From contig CALSFV010000204.1 of assembly GCA_943737045.1 (NCBI GenBank), forward strand, positions 1,839,501-1,903,500: 64,000 bases of DNA. Direction: 5' to 3'. Position numbers and translations under genes: made by a program. Under the pieces are notes generated by a model, which saw only the letters and a program-made list of their open reading frames with translations, did no database searches and was not told the DNA's origin. Shown in pieces: positions 36,701 to 45,979 of this stretch (position 1 is its first letter; each line of letters starts with the position of its first letter). Origin of the DNA: Parapristionchus giblindavisi (Eukaryota; Nematoda; Chromadorea; Rhabditida; Diplogasteridae).

Positions 36701-39700
36701 GGGAATGTGGTGAAGTGTTGAGATCTGAGGTGTGGAGATCTGGAGGTAGCCTTGAGGTGCTACGGTCTTGAGTTGTGACCTTGAGGTGTTAAGGTGTGGT
36801 GGTGTTGTGGTTTTGAGACGTTGAGGTGTGGAGTTGTTGAGGTCTTGAAGTTTGGAGGTCTCTCGCGGAGTCTGGAGACGTGAAGTTGTTGTGGTCTTAA
36901 GGTGTGAAGGCACTGAAGTATTGAGTAGTTGAGGTGCCACAGTAAATTATTGTGATTAGTTATCGTGTGGTGATATCGATTGAAATTTTTTGTTGTGTGA
37001 TAGGGAGGATATGTTTCAACAGACCGAATGTAAACAACTGGTGAATGTGGAGATGTTTAAAGAGTGTGTGCAGATGATGATCAATTCAAATGTTGAAAGT
37101 GTTAAGGCGATGAGAAAGAGTAATGAACAAGCGCGTTTATCTATGCTTACTCCTTTGGGTAATTTTCATGCCAATAAAGATGAGAGATTCGATATGTTCA
37201 AGAGGCAATTCACTTTGCGTTTCAAACATTTAGATGATCATTCACGCATTTCTTATTTTGAATCATTCTTGAGAGGAAGAGCTAGTGATATCTGGAAAAC
37301 TATGCCAAGTACTATACAAAGGAGAGAGAATTATGGAGAGATAATAGGCTGGTTTGAGGATAAACTAGATGGAATATATGATGCTCGGGTAGATGATGTC
37401 GTTGGTTATAATAAGGAACATGTGAACAGAGTGAATGGTAGTCTAAATCATTCAAAGGATGATGGAAGACGGGTTGATAAGTATTATGTTGATAATGTAT
37501 GTAGGCGTAATTATGACTATCTAACTCGAAACAGTAGATTAAATAATAATATTATCGATCAAAGTTTTCTAAGAGGGAGGGATATGAATGATGATTTTCA
37601 TACCGATATTTGTTCGAATTGTGGTGGAAAAGGTCATATTGTTAATGGATGTCCATCTATAGTATATTATGGTTATTATGGGAATTATGGTTATGGAATG
37701 AAGCGTAAAAGTCGTCAAGGTTACAGTAGTCAGAGACGATACGATAGAACTGAACAAAAAGTCAAACCAGCAAATAGGAGTGGTGCTAAAATTGTTGGTC
37801 ATTTGAAGAATTTCGTGAATTGTAATAATAGTAAGATTGATAATCAACCAGTAATTGGGAAGAATGATTTGTGTGCGCTTGGTGTCAGTAGTACTGTTAG
37901 TGATAATGAAGTGAAAAGAGAAAGAATAGAGGATAAAGGAGTTGATTGTGATAAGAATGAACTATTTCACCTATTTCATGAGTATGAATTTAATGGAAAT
38001 CGTGATCATTGTATGCATGACAAGAGTATTATGTGCACTAACCATGAGAATAATGTAGTCGTGAATAAGAATAAGGAAGATACAGTACCAAAGGTGCTTT
38101 TGCAAGATGTCGATGAACGAGAATTGGATCATGTGGTAGGGAATCAGAGAAGTACTGTAAATGAGATTACTGTATTAAAGAAGTCAACGATCGATCATGG
38201 TGATATTCAAGAAAAATCTGAAAATCTGGTGAATATTGATTGGACTAGTGTAAAAAGGAAGGATCCCCAAAAGGATAAAAGATGTGAGAATAAGGATGAA
38301 ATCGATGAGAGTAAGGTGGATCATCGGAGTGATAAGGAGAGCAAAGATGATGATAATGATAATCAAATTAATTTAGTAGATCAAGAATGTGATAAAAAAG
38401 AAGAAAATGGTCAAATTGATGAGAAATTGTGTATGGTAGAACACGTAGCGTCTGATCATAAGAAGAACACTTGTGTTGGATCAGAGAACATTCGGGAAGT
38501 AATGATTTGTAAGGTTTCTAAAAGAACTAACAAAGTTATCAGTATAGGAAAAGGTGTAGATCAATACGGTAGATTCGGTGGTAATCAATACAATGGTGTG
38601 TCGCGATACGGTTGTTGGAATCGTACCGCATGGAGAAAAGTCCGTAGTAGATTGAAATCTTATTATGGTCAGAAAAGAGGACATGTTAATCCAGGTGGAA
38701 GTTTCATGTGGAGAGGATATATTGTGAAGAGTAACTTGAAATACTGTAAGGGTGCAGTGATTGACAGAGGTCGTGAAGAAGATTGCCCCATGGGTCCATC
38801 TGATATTGATAATGATTGTGGATATCCACTGAACAGTGAGGGTATCAATCAAGATTCTGTAAGACATCGTAATGAAGTCATATCTCCATATGAAGGTGCA
38901 AAGGAAGAAATCAGAATGTCGAAGTCCGAAGAACTACTGAATTCGATAGAAGATCGTCTAGAAGAAAGAAGAATCGTCTATGAGCCAGGAGGCTCATTTT
39001 CGCAGGAGGAGGGAGATGTTAGGGATACTCCCTATCTCCATATACCCCAGGCTAACCGCCTCCCCTATTCCCCTTTTCCCCTTTTCGACCCCTAAACCCC
39101 TTTCCCTTTTGTTAGAATGATTTTTGCACCATATTGTACTTTCTTTGTTTTATAATTAGGTTGCCCTGTTCTTGTCTTTCTTATCATTTTAATTTAATTA
39201 GTATTGCATATAAATAGAGGCTTTAAGCCTCTTTCATTTGGTCTTCCCTGTGTCTCTTCGCGCCCCTCTCTCTCGTCTCCCTCGTGTAGTTTGCGTTGTG
39301 TTGGTTGAAGATAAAGGTTTAAGGTAGTCTTGAGTATCTGTACTTAACCGCAAGTCTAAAGAACCCGGCCATTGTTATCATTACATTACGGTAGTTCGGG
39401 TTACGATACTCAGAAAGATAAATGTTGGCTCACTGTTGATATAATAGCACATAGTATTTGGCATTGGATCATCATGAATTTTCGACCTCAGCCATTCTCA
39501 ACCACGAATCAACCAGGGTCATGGTTGAGAATCATGGATTGACTGAAAAAAATCAGTTCTCGATTCCTGACGGTTACGGTACTCCAATACCTTACACTCC
39601 TACTCATAACAATGACACTACTTTTGTTGCCATAGGCCATCCCCCAACCGATTTAGGATCCCTTGGCGAAATGATCACCTCCCCCCTGCCTTGTTACCCT

Positions 39701-39843
39701 ATCAATGTATGTATAAGTGCAAAATGTTCAGGAAAGGCAATGTAGTCGCCGTGTCCACTTCTGGCGGATCACCAGCGTGTGTCCAATTCCTCGCACTCTT
39801 TGATCAAGGAAGAGTCGTCACCATCAAGGATGTCGAGAGGTAG
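30796..39843 (+). CDS. AIFM3-like Rieske / FAD-NAD oxidoreductase
   Basis: Homologous to apoptosis-inducing factor 3: an N-terminal Rieske [2Fe-2S] domain, then a pyridine nucleotide-disulfide oxidoreductase. Exons: optional 30796-30813, then 30857-30889 (coding part from an acceptor at 30844), 31382-31452, 31517-31626, 31709-31818, 32434-32560, 32751-32863, 32934-33014, 33063-33191, 33243-33336, 33734-33846, 33892-33972, 34218-34272, 34434-34501, 34548-34674, 34980-35081, 35154-35229, 39732-39843. From the ATG at 30857 it has 533 residues; an upstream 18-nt exon would give 543. The Rieske ligands are CPH (62-64) and CALH (81-84). FAD-binding GGGPAG is at 149-154, the NAD-binding GASFIG at 285-290, and a second FAD motif TNLKDVLAIGD lies later. 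All phases fit. One oddity: exon 32934-33014 is preceded by tttccg instead of tttcag, with no AG anywhere in that intron. The last intron is 4.5 kb and holds a palindromic element with a retroelement inside it. Confidence 0.93.
30903..31109 (+). mobile_element. Headless copy of the 13.6-kb SINE-like repeat
   Basis: From tttaaagaagttttctatac to cgtgggtccccttctttaat this matches 13675-13872 with few changes but lacks the tRNA-like head. It begins and ends with tttaaagaag and its inverse, so it could equally be a TIR element. Located in an early intron of the AIFM3-like gene. Confidence 0.7.
32595..32711. repeat. Foldback repeat copy (AIFM3 intron)
   Basis: Member of the ~115-bp foldback family: ctctccactctggtcacact pairs with gagtgctgccagagcggaga across the centre. 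Confidence 0.75.
33485..33536. repeat. Perfect 22-bp inverted repeat
   Basis: attagaacaactttattcag plus ct pairs perfectly with its inverse across an 8-nt loop, inside an intron of the AIFM3-like gene. Could be a minimal foldback insertion or an RNA hairpin. Confidence 0.85.
34288..34404. repeat. Foldback repeat copy (AIFM3 intron)
   Basis: Same family: gagctaatttgaaactatct and its degenerate inverse around ctttgtctgcgagagagagt. Confidence 0.75.
34712..34835. repeat. Foldback repeat, best-preserved copy
   Basis: ctttaaagcgacaccccaag is mirrored by cttggggtgtgcctttaaa, enclosing ctctccgctctggccacgct and ctttgtctgcgagagagtat. About 120 bp long, ends TTTAAAG/CTTTAAA. Other partial copies lie near 6800, 10085-10185, 15180-15290, 17340, 22024-22140, 29440 and 30225. 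Confidence 0.85.
35948..36316 (+). repeat. Left LTR
   Basis: Canonical TG...CA ends. Contains a TATA-like tataaatagaggcttt (about 36140-36155) suitable as an LTR promoter. Confidence 0.92.
36407..36651. repeat. 49-bp tandem repeat in LTR-element leader, five copies
   Basis: The unit agatcttgaggctaagaagt followed by ccagcgagactagatagcca and gtgttgtgt is repeated five times between the left LTR and the gag frame. The later three units are nearly identical. It may serve as a packaging or spacing element. Confidence 0.9.
37011..39095 (+). CDS. Gag-like protein of the LTR element
   Basis: About 694 residues from the ATG at 37011. The N-terminal third has a capsid-like helical region (YFESFLRGRASDIWKTMPS, about residues 80-100). 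A CX2CX4HX4C zinc knuckle, CSNCGGKGHIVNGC, follows near residues 200-215. The rest is very rich in Asn, Asp, Lys and Glu (low complexity). The frame runs into the right LTR, with its last about 27 codons and stop inside it. Structural particle protein of a retrotransposon; no enzymatic domain. Confidence 0.88.
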   Translation: MFQQTECKQLVNVEMFKECVQMMINSNVESVKAMRKSNEQARLSMLTPLGNFHANKDERFDMFKRQFTLRFKHLDDHSRISYFESFLRGRASDIWKTMPSTIQRRENYGEIIGWFEDKLDGIYDARVDDVVGYNKEHVNRVNGSLNHSKDDGRRVDKYYVDNVCRRNYDYLTRNSRLNNNIIDQSFLRGRDMNDDFHTDICSNCGGKGHIVNGCPSIVYYGYYGNYGYGMKRKSRQGYSSQRRYDRTEQKVKPANRSGAKIVGHLKNFVNCNNSKIDNQPVIGKNDLCALGVSSTVSDNEVKRERIEDKGVDCDKNELFHLFHEYEFNGNRDHCMHDKSIMCTNHENNVVVNKNKEDTVPKVLLQDVDERELDHVVGNQRSTVNEITVLKKSTIDHGDIQEKSENLVNIDWTSVKRKDPQKDKRCENKDEIDESKVDHRSDKESKDDDNDNQINLVDQECDKKEENGQIDEKLCMVEHVASDHKKNTCVGSENIREVMICKVSKRTNKVISIGKGVDQYGRFGGNQYNGVSRYGCWNRTAWRKVRSRLKSYYGQKRGHVNPGGSFMWRGYIVKSNLKYCKGAVIDRGREEDCPMGPSDIDNDCGYPLNSEGINQDSVRHRNEVISPYEGAKEEIRMSKSEELLNSIEDRLEERRIVYEPGGSFSQEEGDVRDTPYLHIPQANRLPYSPFPLFDP
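39017..39385 (+). repeat. Right LTR
   Basis: Same length as the left LTR and nearly identical; followed by the ttac target duplication. Confidence 0.92.
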
Positions 39844-39913
39844 GCTAGTTTCGACAGAATTATTCATGTAATTGGGCGCTTAATTAAGTCCTAGAGCGAA
39901 TATTTCTCGATTC

Positions 39914-39919
39914 AATAAA
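39914..39919 (+). terminator. Poly(A) signal of the AIFM3-like gene
   Basis: AATAAA 70 bases after the TAG stop at 39841-39843. Confidence 0.6.
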
Positions 39920-41111
39920 ATTTTTTTTTATTTCTTTCATTGAAGGAGGTTTTTTCGTATGATTTGGTCACTGTCTTCGCAACATAACATATAAATGCAA
40001 AGATTTATAGATTCAAAAAAGATTTGTTGAAAATGAAACGCTCTGCAAAATCGTATACCACCAGCATAGCCTGTCTTCTTAAGAAGACTGCTTCAGATGC
40101 TATAGTAATGTTATTTATGTTCAGGAACACAACGGACGACTGGGCATTTCTTCTCAAATAATCATGATTTTTCTCATATTTAATTATTATTCTAAATAGA
40201 TTACCATAGACTAAACACGTTTCGCTTCCTCATGTATATAATATAATTCATGCATAATTATCATTCGATAAAGGATTGGTTCCATATTTCACAATTCACA
40301 CCCACAAGGGATTTGTCTCCACGGCGATTAGATTTACTCTTCGCGTACTTTTGTAGTGTCTTTAGAGTGCGCTTAATTTATTTTGTCTTTTCAGGAGTAT
40401 ATCACTAGTCTATTTTCTATATTACTTCATCATAGGTTATGATGAGGAAGATATCCTACTACCTTCTTCCTAAATCCCAACCCCCCCCCCCGCCCAAATC
40501 TCACCGATTCGCATTTTCGACGGACAGCCTTCAAAAGATAACACCATAATAAGACACCATAAAGACACTATAATTTCACTATTTGACACTATAATATTCC
40601 TAGCTAAATCGTATGATTGATTAACTTTTTTTTCGATTTATCGTTGCATTCCGACTACTGAATTACTATTCCCAATCTACTTTTAATCAATTCGTGAAAC
40701 TTATTTCGTTTTGGAAATTTGTTTACCAGTCTTACCTTCAGCATCTTCGCTTAATCTTCCCTCAGTTCTTTTGCATGCCAAGGAGCGTCGTGACGAACGT
40801 TTGTGAGCTACCTTCAAGGTAGTGAAGTGGAGTGAGTGAGGAGCGGATCACTTGGTGATGTTCGGAATTCGACGTTCGCCCAAGCGATGGAGTGAATCGC
40901 CGAGGGAATGTTCGGTAGGAAAGCAGGGCAAGAATCAGTAGGATAGTATGATTGAGGTCCTAAAGGGGACAATCAAAAGGTTATGCGCGTTTGCAGTGGC
41001 AGAATAGACTTAATCTTTTTTAGAGTTTTGGAGTGAAGTGAATTTTTTTAAAATTATTTTACCTAACGGAGAATGCAAATGTTTGGTGGGAAAACTTTCC
41101 AACAAAAAAGT
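39920..41111. other. Intergenic, no gene supported
   Basis: AT-rich with a C-run (40480-40492). An aattcgtgaaacttatttcg phrase near 40690 recurs near 32110 and 50270, a small dispersed repeat. Confidence 0.5.
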
Positions 41112-41183
41112 AGGGGGCACCCGGATTTGAACCGGGGACCTCTCGATCTGCAGTCGAATGCTCTGCCACTGAGCTATACCCCC
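41112..41183 (-). tRNA. tRNA-Cys (GCA)
   Basis: 72 nt, no intron. The acceptor GGGGGTA pairs with TGCCCCC, the D arm is GCTC...GAGC, the anticodon loop is CTGCAGA (GCA), and the T arm CCCGG TTCAAAT CCGGG is fully paired. It forms an inverted pair with the copy at 41312. Confidence 0.96.
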
Positions 41184-41311
41184 GATATTATTGAAGGAAA
41201 GAGCGACATTGAAGAGATGTTTACACCGATTATCATGTCAAAACGTTTGACAAGCTCCTTAGGAGTCTATTCTCACAAACAACACGCTCCCATTTGATCC
41301 CTCGTTCGCTC

Positions 41312-41383
41312 GGGGGTATAGCTCAGTGGCAGAGCATTCGACTGCAGATCGAGAGGTCCCCGGTTCAAATCCGGGTGCCCCCT
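41312..41383 (+). tRNA. tRNA-Cys (GCA)
   Basis: Identical in sequence to the minus-strand copy 128 bp to its left, with all arms paired. Confidence 0.96.
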
Positions 41384-41439
41384 ACTCGTTTTGCAATTTT
41401 AATTGAAGTAAAGAGGTAGAAAAGACAAGATAGACTTTT

Positions 41440-41690
41440 AAAAGTTTAATTGGTTTTAGTTTACTTCTGTGACGTCACAGACTAGTAGTTTACAGCTAGT
41501 TTACTTTTAGCTTCTAGTTTTTTTAGTTTTCAAGTGAAAGAACATTTGACGAAGTGCATTGTTTACCGTATTATACACCACTTCTAGTAAACTTACGTTT
41601 AACTAGCCGTAGACTTGCAAGTCTACGGATGGTGGGAATGATAAGTAAACTACAAGTTTGAAAATACCAGAGTGTGAACTCTTCAATCAT
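41440..41690. repeat. Dispersed repeat with aagtctac palindrome, also at 11630-11790
   Basis: The phrases tttcaagtgaaagaacattt, cattgtttaccgtattatac and acttgcaagtctac, ending in gaaaataccagag, match 11650-11790 in the same order. Confidence 0.65.
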
Positions 41691-41861
41691 ATGGGGTGAA
41701 TAATAGTTTATTAATGATCATTATCTTATAATGTAATGCATACGCAATCTTCACTGTATGTAAATGCACAACGGAACGACGATAAATGATTATTTAGTTC
41801 GTTAAACAAATTGCTTCGAAATTTTAATACCGAAGTACAATTTCCAAGGTCGCTTCACCAG

Positions 41862-41991
41862 TGGCCGTATGCAAGAACAGTTTTCCAGGAAAATGTGACG
41901 TCATTAGCGTAGGCGGAGGATTATTGGAAAACGCCTCCGCCTACGCTAATGACGTCACATTTTCCTGGAAAACTGTTCTTGCATACGGCCA
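41862..41991. mobile_element. Perfect 130-bp hairpin (MITE-like)
   Basis: Two 57-bp arms beginning tggccgtatgcaagaacagt are perfect inverse copies around a 16-nt loop. Each arm contains the CRE-like octamer tgacgtca. Perfect pairing implies recent insertion or gene conversion. It lies just downstream of the chemoreceptor pseudogene. Confidence 0.9.
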
Positions 41992-42511
41992 CAGGATTGG
42001 CTTTCTCTTTGCTGTAAAAAGATATTATTAGATTTGATAATTCATATCGGTAATCAACCTGTCACACATTTTGCCCAAATTTCGTACAATGTTCTGAAAC
42101 AACTTCTTACATTCAAACTATGAGTGATTTGCAGTGTACCTTCGGTAGGGAGTAATGACAAAAATGTTTGTTATCGAAGCAAGCACATTTTGTAGACTAG
42201 CAATCTGAAAATATTCCCGTATTACAGCGTTTCAAATCGATTCGGACAGGAATAGACACATATTGCGGCCAGGTATCATGTATAAGATGTAGGCCGTCAA
42301 GTATATAAATGACAGCTCCAATCATGAAACATGAAACTGTTATCAATTGTATATTCAAAGCCTAAAATATATACACGATTTATCGTTAAATTATTGCATT
42401 TCACTCACTCGAATCAACATTTTGTGCTGTTGTCGTGTTGTCTGGCTCATTAACTCCTGCAAATTTGAAAATAACAGGTAAACAGAGCTTTACCAAAAAT
42501 ATTAGGGTGTC

Positions 42512-43668
42512 CGGAAAGTCTTTGCACTTTTTCATCATTCATATTTTTTTAATTAACAAAAGAAGCAACCGTATTTAAATTATGTTATACTGCACTTGGT
42601 TAACAATAACTGTCCTCCATCTCGTAGGCAACTGCATGACACTATACTACCTGAACTCCTTTGTACACGAGGTAATTCATATGTCGGTCTCTTATTTCAC
42701 ATCGGTCTGTTTGCGAAAGGATTTTCCTCTGCAGCAGTGCCCGAGAGATCGGAAAGCATGGCAATCGCAAGGGCATAGGTCGGGAGAATACGGTTGATGG
42801 TGAAGTCAGCCGATAGCTAAATTCTTCAGTTTTTTCTGCGTCTTGTTAGTGTGATGTGTCTTTGCATTGCCCATTACAAGTAATACTTTTAATCACACAA
42901 AATCTCTGAGGAGGACTCGGTCCACCATCTCCTCCACTTATTCGCAGAAAACATCGATGTTAACAGTCTGCCCCTCAGGTAATTGTTCAAGATGCTCCCC
43001 ACCAAGAGAGCAGAAGAGGAAAAAGAGCCACACATTTCTTCCATTCGGATTGCGTCTCGGGACGGTTTTAGCACCCTTCCAAGCGGGCCATTCCATCAAT
43101 ATGTCGTGGTTGTCGTACGATATCCACTGATCATCTTGGCAGGCAATACACATCACCCAATCAGTGGATCGAGAACGGCCGATATTTGAAGTGGAGATGT
43201 CGACTCGGTTTCTGGAGAGCGGTGAAGAGATAACATGGGGAAACACTTAAGGTGTCCTGGGGCGAAGAGAAGACCGAACGAGGATGCGATGGATGGTGGA
43301 TCTTGGAGTACCAGTTGCCTGCTCCATGTATCTCTAACTCTTCTTCGGCTGACTTGGGACAGTGCGAAGAACCAGGTATTGATTTGAACTAGGACCTTGG
43401 TTTTTCGATCAAACACAAATTGTTTTCTTGAACTGACAATACCAAGAGAAGACTGTTACACGATACTGCCCCTAGGCTTCATTCACTGGGATAGTTAGTG
43501 GTTCGGTTCTAATGCAGTCCGCCCCGTACAGTACAAATGAAGAGGGACATTCCTAACACTTGTCAACTGTCACATAGCTAAAAAAATAAAATTTCGTCAA
43601 GGAAAGAAAGTTGGCAAATGAAATTTGTCACATTTGCTGGAAAGTGCAAAGACTTTCCGGACACCCTA

Positions 43669-43669
<1 letters not shown>
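42512..43669 (-). mobile_element. Degenerate mariner transposon
   Basis: The 1158-bp element has ttagggtgtccggaaagtct inverted ends and TA target duplication (42510-42511, 43670-43671). The minus strand encodes broken transposase fragments: WISYDN (about 43120) is the mariner catalytic-region signature, and LPEGQTVNIDVFCEQ-like sequence follows. Several frameshifts make it non-autonomous. Located in intron 6 of chemoreceptor copy 3. Confidence 0.9.
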
Positions 43670-43914
<245 letters not shown>

Positions 43915-44875
43915 TATACCTCTGCATGTTCAAGCCTTTGTTGTATTTTGTATATCAAGGGCAGAGCAAACAAAAACGGGAGTATCGCTGTTATTATAGA
44001 ATATGCGATTAAGCTAGCGGTTTTCCAATCATGAAGAAATGCAAAAGCTTAACGATTAAATTATAATATAATGACAGATTCACCCCTAGATACCGTAGTT
44101 TAAGTCTGTCCGAAACCATTCTGAGCTAGACATAGAGAGGGCATAGAACTCCTTTTTGCCTCTTTCAAAGGCAACATACGAACCATACATTAGTGCGGAG
44201 TTAGGAATGATAACTGTGGAGATAAGAGCATATGGAAACTTAAGATATCGATTTTTGGATTAATATTTTAAGTAAATGAACAACTCGTTTGGATGGAAAT
44301 GAATTTGAAATCACTTGGTATCTATAAAGAAATGAACAGAGAAGAAGGCCACTTGTTGATGTGAACATGTACTGTAATAAAGCTGAAATGTTTTTAATAT
44401 TTTTTTTAAATTTCAAGTTTCTGAAAATCACCAAATGAAATCCAGCAAAATTTCTCTCCCACATATGAACAGACTCCATTGAATTGCATTACGGAAAGAA
44501 AAGTAACGCGAGGAAAGAAAAGTCTGAGATAAGAGCGATTAGTTCTTCCGAGCTACTTTTTGAACTCCTGCGAATTTTATTTTCCTAGTTTATAAAAGAT
44601 TTACCAAATCCACTGTAAATAGTTCATATTTTCAATCTTTTTTGTATTTACTCGTAGAACCGATTTTTTTTCTTTTCACACATGGAAAAGCAGGTTTCTA
44701 AAAGTATCTCATAACTAAGACTCACCTTGGAAGCGATGATAAAAATGCAAGATTATTGATCTGATCACATATAGCTGATGCAAACATTATAATTGAATAT
44801 CTTTGCATACATGACGGCGTTCTGAAAATCTTCGTATGATTGAAAGAACTAATTTTTGTGGTAAAGGTAAACGAG

Positions 44876-45738
44876 GGAACCTTAAAAGTCGGGGACGATC
44901 AGGACGACGACGAAAGTCGGGGAAGGGTTAGCTTTTTTAAGGTCGTGGGTTCGAATCCCCCCCTACTAGAATTTCTTTTGCTGTATTTTTTCATAGCTTT
45001 CCAACAGAAATTTTCAACAATAACAACAACCACAAATCAACAACACCGGGGACGCATCGGGGACAGATGCTACAACCGCGAGACGAGCAGAAAGAGCCAT
45101 CCATCCTTTGCCGAAGATGAACTCCTTAGGGACGACGAAGCGAGGAGGGCGGTCCGCGATGAAGCCGCCCTTGAAGAAGCCGTACATGATGAAGGGCTTG
45201 AACTGATCAGCATCCATGCAGAAATAGAGCTGGGAGACGAACTTGAGCAGGTTGCGAGATTTTGAAGTTGATACCTCTGGCCATGATTATGCTCTTGAGT
45301 CTTGAGAAGATCTACCGATGACGGGATCGATAGCTCCGTGCTCTTTCTGCTCCTCTTGCGGTTACTGTATCATTCCCCGATGCGAAAAGCTTACTTCTCT
45401 ATCGCTGTTGATTTGTGATTGTTGTAATTGTTATTGTTGAAGATGAAGTTTGACTTTGAAAGTGTCTCTTTTAAAGCAATGAAAAAATACAGCAAAAGAA
45501 ATTGTAGTAGTTGAGATTCGAACACACGACCTTAAAAAAGCTAATCCTGCGCTCTAACCACTTGGCTACGGAGGACACAAACTATATTCTTTGAGTGTTT
45601 GACACTAATCCACGGGGCTCGCGCCCATATTTCGAGCGCATTTTCATAATCGATTTTCGGTACCAAAGAAGCAAATATGGGGAAATTTCAATACAGTTCT
45701 GTGACCCCATGATCGTCCCCTACTTTTAAGGTTCCCTT
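44876..45738. mobile_element. Palindromic element with tRNA-like arms and a captured coding fragment
   Basis: gaaccttaaaagtcggggac at the left is mirrored near 45718-45738. Each arm contains a tRNA-like stretch, e.g. on the minus strand near 45500-45580 tagccaagtggttagagcgc with gtgttcgaatctc, and the mirrored one near 44920-44970. The unpaired middle (45030-45290) holds a non-repetitive coding-like segment. Sits in intron 1 of chemoreceptor copy 3. Confidence 0.75.
45030..45262 (-). pseudogene. Exon-like coding fragment inside the palindromic element
   Basis: The minus strand reads about 77 codons with strong protein character: KSRNLLKFVSQLYFCMDADQ, then FKPFIMYGFFKGGFIADRPP and RFVVPKEFIFGKGWMALSAR. 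An upstream ATG (about 45283, MARGINFK) is in frame only if one base in the caaaatc run is removed. I do not recognise the family. It looks like a host gene fragment carried by the element, with a frameshift. Confidence 0.5.
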
Positions 45739-45979
45739 GTAAGCCAGTGAAAATTCATGGCCATTTCTGAAAATCAGTACCACAAATTTCAAATTTTCAC
45801 GTGCAAATATAATGTGAATTTTCGCGTGTGTACGGTATAATTAAAATAGATGGATTAAGTGAAATAATCTATAGAACTCACCTATATATAATCAGGAAGA
45901 TCAATGTCATATTAGCAATGGTACCAACTACGGTAATGATTGATGATGAAATGATTCTAACACACAATATATAAGTCAT

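Larger units (their letters stand above)
35948..39385 (+). mobile_element. Young non-autonomous LTR retrotransposon carrying only gag
   Basis: Two 369-bp LTRs (35948-36316 and 39017-39385) begin TGTTAGGG and end ATTACA; only a single difference (ttaccctg versus ttgccctg) was seen. The 4-bp target duplication ttac is at 35944-35947 and 39386-39389. A primer-binding-like tgggggccgaaccgactc follows the left LTR, and a polypurine tract (aggaggagggaga) precedes the right LTR. The 2.7-kb interior encodes one long Gag-like frame and no protease, reverse transcriptase, RNase H or integrase, so it must be mobilised in trans. Confidence 0.92.
35591..39691. mobile_element. Palindromic element split by an LTR element (AIFM3 last intron)
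   Basis: The left arm (35591-35943: gatcattttgcc, ggcctatggcaacaaaagtt, gaactgattttttcattcga) is mirrored in the right arm (39390-39691: aaaaaaatcagttc, acttttgttgccataggcca, ggcgaaatgatcacc). A partial third copy, one arm only, is at 62290-62440. The LTR element sits near the axis. Confidence 0.85.
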
